DNA of 21,389 bases from a virus. The notes under the pieces are model-generated. The model was not told where the DNA came from and ran no database searches. It saw only the letters and a program-made list of their open reading frames with translations. Position 1 is the stretch's first letter, and the number at the start of each line of letters is the position of its first letter. The DNA is taken from the IMG/VR virus record IMGVR_UViG_3300005528_000236, positions 1 to 21,389 of that record. One strand, given 5' to 3'. Positions 18,720 through 21,389 of this stretch are shown piece by piece. Position numbers and translations under genes: made by a program.

Positions 18720-21389
18720 TCAAACCTTCACGACAACGATCATGCCATGAGCTTCGTGCTCGTTGATCAGCGAGCTTGCGGATGGCGATCCAGCAGGGGC
18801 GAACTGCTTGTAGAGATAGTAGATGTTGTGCAGCCCTGGCGGCATTGCTTTCGCCCACTGCGAACCAGAGGTTGTATCAACGGTTCTGTTTTCTCCATAG
18901 AAAGCGTCGGCAGCTGGCGACGATTGACTGTTGACACCTGGCGCAACGTAAGCAATCACGTTGTTTACGTCAGTGGTTGGGTTGTTGTAAATATCAAGAA
19001 ATGCCGTCACGAGCGTATTGGATGCCTGCACCCAGCTAATTCTTGGAGCAACGGGATAGACAGACGAAGGAGCGACGGACCAGTTAAGGCTTGGGACGTT
19101 CCAAGAATTCCCAAAGAAGTAAACAGCCCGAGCGTCGTACAGGTTGTAGAAGTTGGCTAAGTAGATGCGGGGGAAGTTGGCACTCCCAGATCCCTGAATC
19201 GTTCCGCCAAGGTCAATCGTGCTAGTTCCGGCCGAGGTAGTGCGAAGCACGCCAACAAAGCGTCTGGACGGATCACCATTTTTCACGATCACGCCGTCTC
19301 TGTCGCCCCTGGTTGGCATGACGGTATCACTTGGCCATGCCGTATAGTCAACTGCGAGTGTTGGACTTTGGGTGCTTCCAGCGTTATACAGGTAAATGTC
19401 GTAATTCCTGTTTGCAATGTTTGCTGGTGCAAAGCCGTTTCCAGCGTTGCCGGTCAGAAGGCTGAAGGCCTGCAGTCCAGAGAATCTGACAACCTGCCAA
19501 CGCAGTGTTGCAGTGCTGTAAAGAGCAATCTCATTGCCGTTAAAAGGATGGACGTAGAGAGTTGTCGAATTCAGCTGGTTCTCCCCTGGCGTGCTTGAAG
19601 AAGATGAGAGGCTGAGTCGCAGGTTGACAACAGACTTGACCGCATCACCAAGAGTTTCAATTAGTGTTGCAGGGGTGATGGCAAGATCATTACGCACAAA
19701 CTCTTGAGCCTCAAGGCTGGTCGCAATCTCAATCGCACCCCTCTGAGAAGTGCTTGCGGCTGGAAGTTCTGGCAGGACGCCGCCAAATCCATTTACACCT
19801 CCCCAGTTGGGTGAACCACTGATCGTCGCATTGCCAAGATTCAGTCCGTTGTTGACGGTGAGTGTATTGACGGCAAGTTGATCAAAGAAAGTTGGGAATG
19901 CAATTTCGTCAATCGGAACATTGGAGTCGCCGATCGCCTCAAAGGAGATCTCATTGCCAGTGGCGAGATCCTGCAGGCCCTGCGGAGTTACAAGCAGCCC
20001 CTCTTCGTTGAAGCCACTTGCGTACACCCGACCACCATCTTGATTGGTGAAGTAATAGGTGAACTTGTTGACAGCGCTCAGTTCAAGTTGGTACTCGGGC
20101 AGTGCCTTTGTGTAATTCAGCGTGCCGGCCCATTCCCAAGCATGGCCGAACAGGCGAATGTTCGACGGGCGGCGGAACTCAACAGGCCAGTTGCTCCAGC
20201 TCGTTGCAGCACCAGATGGAGCGGCAATGCCATCAAGAGCTGCATTTGGATTGCGCTCACGGGTGGCGGCAACCTTCGGTAGCAAGATTGTGTGAGCGTT
20301 TGACGAGCTGAAGCCAAGGCTCATCAGGAACGAATGAATACCGAGATAGTCGGTGGCGGATCTGTACTGAGCCTGAATCAGCGAATCAGACGACCAAACA
20401 GTTGTGAGGTTATAGCCGCAATTGATCGTGCCATCGTTGGCATCGGTGTCGTTGTCAAAGATGACAGCAGGCTGACTGTTCTTCCAGTAATCCTCAGGGT
20501 TGTAGAGGGTGTCCATGTGGACATAGGCCTGTTCCCACTTTTCGAGAGAGAATGAGGTATCGGTGTTCTGAATCTTGCAGCTCCACTTCTTGCCCTGGTA
20601 GGAAACGCAGTCGCCGGGACGATACAGCTGTCCAGAGAGCCAGTTGCGAAGCGGATTGCTACGACGAAGCTCAACGGACGCTGAACGAGTCACGCCATTC
20701 TGTTCGGGAGCAACAGAGTTGCCGATAGCAACAGTGAGAATTGCGCTATCTGGAATGTTGCCAACGATACCACTGCTACCAGGGCTGGTCTGCAGGATGT
20801 AGTCACGAACTGGAGTCCGCGACAGGACATTGGTATTGTTGACGCGCAGCGAATAGCGGCGTTCGTCAATCGAGCGCGTATCTTGCAGGCGGCGAACGTA
20901 GATCCTTGCGCCAGCCAGATCGGGCCAGCTCTGGCCAGTGCTCAGGCCTTGCGAGTTCAGAATCGCATCGCCAGGCTTGATGCCGTTCTGATCTTGAAAG
21001 ACAGCGGTAACAGTGATGACATCGGGCTGCGCCGGATTCCATGCAGTTCCGGTAAGACGAGCGCGATAGTCAAGTCCTCTTGCATTTTCAATCCAGATGA
21101 AGGAGTTGCCCTTCAGCGAGTATCCGTCACGCGCAAGTGATGCAGGGGTTCCTGGGCTGGAAATGCTGTCAGTCAGTGGAACTGTCAGCGTGATTGAGGT
21201 TGCGTTGTTTGCGACACCTTCGTCAACGACGCCAAGATAGATCTTGCGAACGTTGTTGCGCTTTTCTGTCAGATCGGTTGCAACACGGATTGATCCGACG
21301 TTCCAGTTCGAGTCACTGACAAATGCGGCATTCTTATAGCCCTCGGCGATCGCAGCGCATCCGCCGAAGTTGCTGTTGCTATTTGTGAT
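18720..21389 (-). CDS. Large tail / fibre-associated structural protein, 5' end outside window
   Basis: The frame is open without a stop from the TAA-type end at 18720 to the window edge (889 codons). A GTG at 20693 is not the start, since the sequence before it continues as ordinary protein (TVAIGNSVAPEQNG). Features: KPGDAILNS and DERRYSLRVNN in the first quarter; LYRPGDCVSYQGKKWSCKI, like small carbohydrate-binding or chitin-binding modules (W/Y-GD-V-Y-GK pattern); and LPAASTSQRGAIEIATSLEA followed by DLAITPATL, a fibre module common in phages. The C-terminal 200 residues are beta-rich with many Tyr/Trp. A baseplate or fibre protein with a possible sugar-binding part is likely. It is followed after 19 bases by the endolysin gene. 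Its precise role is not resolved. Confidence 0.8.
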   Translation of the reverse strand: MTNSNSNFGGCAAIAEGYKNAAFVSDSNWNVGSIRVATDLTEKRNNVRKIYLGVVDEGVANNATSITLTVPLTDSISSPGTPASLARDGYSLKGNSFIWIENARGLDYRARLTGTAWNPAQPDVITVTAVFQDQNGIKPGDAILNSQGLSTGQSWPDLAGARIYVRRLQDTRSIDERRYSLRVNNTNVLSRTPVRDYILQTSPGSSGIVGNIPDSAILTVAIGNSVAPEQNGVTRSASVELRRSNPLRNWLSGQLYRPGDCVSYQGKKWSCKIQNTDTSFSLEKWEQAYVHMDTLYNPEDYWKNSQPAVIFDNDTDANDGTINCGYNLTTVWSSDSLIQAQYRSATDYLGIHSFLMSLGFSSSNAHTILLPKVAATRERNPNAALDGIAAPSGAATSWSNWPVEFRRPSNIRLFGHAWEWAGTLNYTKALPEYQLELSAVNKFTYYFTNQDGGRVYASGFNEEGLLVTPQGLQDLATGNEISFEAIGDSNVPIDEIAFPTFFDQLAVNTLTVNNGLNLGNATISGSPNWGGVNGFGGVLPELPAASTSQRGAIEIATSLEAQEFVRNDLAITPATLIETLGDAVKSVVNLRLSLSSSSSTPGENQLNSTTLYVHPFNGNEIALYSTATLRWQVVRFSGLQAFSLLTGNAGNGFAPANIANRNYDIYLYNAGSTQSPTLAVDYTAWPSDTVMPTRGDRDGVIVKNGDPSRRFVGVLRTTSAGTSTIDLGGTIQGSGSANFPRIYLANFYNLYDARAVYFFGNSWNVPSLNWSVAPSSVYPVAPRISWVQASNTLVTAFLDIYNNPTTDVNNVIAYVAPGVNSQSSPAADAFYGENRTVDTTSGSQWAKAMPPGLHNIYYLYKQFAPAGSPSASSLINEHEAHGMIVVVKV

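Noticed and set aside
20117-20693. GTG at 20693 as the start of the last structural gene
   Set aside because: The frame stays open and protein-like to the end of the window, so the gene is longer and its start lies outside.
21346-21353. GCGATCGC, the HIP1 core octamer of many cyanobacteria
   Set aside because: A single copy was found in the window, which is not enrichment and says little about the host.
1-21389. tRNA genes, CRISPR arrays, insertion sequences, integrase or attachment sites
   Set aside because: No cloverleaf with a T-loop motif, no regularly spaced repeats, no transposase or integrase frame and no flanking repeats were recognised on either strand.

Overview
The window looks like part of a double-stranded DNA phage genome (or prophage) whose host is probably a cyanobacterium, perhaps a picocyanobacterium of the Synechococcus/Cyanobium type. 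Evidence for a phage: tail fibres, a tail-assembly chaperone, an endolysin, holin/spanin-like membrane proteins and a compact recombination/replication module. Evidence for the host: a sigma-70 gene whose N-terminus (YLKDIGRVPLLTSEEEI) is of the cyanobacterial RpoD/group 2 type, and a ThyX with the RTHR-type motif. The host call is inference. No integrase, capsid, terminase or portal gene lies in the window, so lifestyle and virion type cannot be decided.

Layout. (1) 1-3293, leftward: a recombination set, reading Rad52-like annealase, RecB/MGME1-like PD-(D/E)XK exonuclease, a divergent SSB-like OB-fold protein, a canonical SSB, an unknown 252-aa protein and a RusA-like Holliday-junction resolvase cut by the window edge. 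Several of the genes overlap. (2) 3333-3911, rightward: two small unknown genes, the second with a GTG start and not visible in an ATG-based search. (3) 3888-6527, leftward: ribbon-helix-helix protein, winged-helix initiator/loader-like protein, DnaB helicase and a small basic coiled-coil protein, read from a good promoter at 6554-6582. (4) 6666-9324, rightward: unknown beta-rich protein, dCTP deaminase, ThyX and a sigma-70 factor, ended by a clear intrinsic terminator at 9332-9358. (5) 9570-12450, leftward: AEP-type primase, XRE-like regulator and a small P-loop-like protein, each with visible promoter or terminator signals. A divergent unknown gene lies at 12606-12953. (6) 13100-21389, leftward: host-interaction and lysis genes, in the order large tail/fibre protein (5' end outside the window), GH19 lysozyme fused to an L,D-transpeptidase domain, 827-aa tail fibre, lectin-like (DUF1566-type) protein, tail-assembly chaperone, candidate i-spanin and candidate holin.

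How it fits together. Primase, DnaB, the initiator-like protein and the SSBs would make up a largely self-supplied replisome. Exonuclease, Rad52 and RusA would do annealing recombination and junction resolution. Dcd and ThyX would feed dTMP synthesis. The sigma factor, translationally coupled to thyX, would redirect host RNA polymerase. Its usual -35-reading residues and one -10-melting tryptophan are replaced, which suggests altered promoter specificity. A further notable feature is a set of short, sharply GC-rich blocks (about 67-77% GC against about 37-48% around them) lying inside otherwise intact genes, which points to patchwork recombination with GC-rich relatives or hosts.
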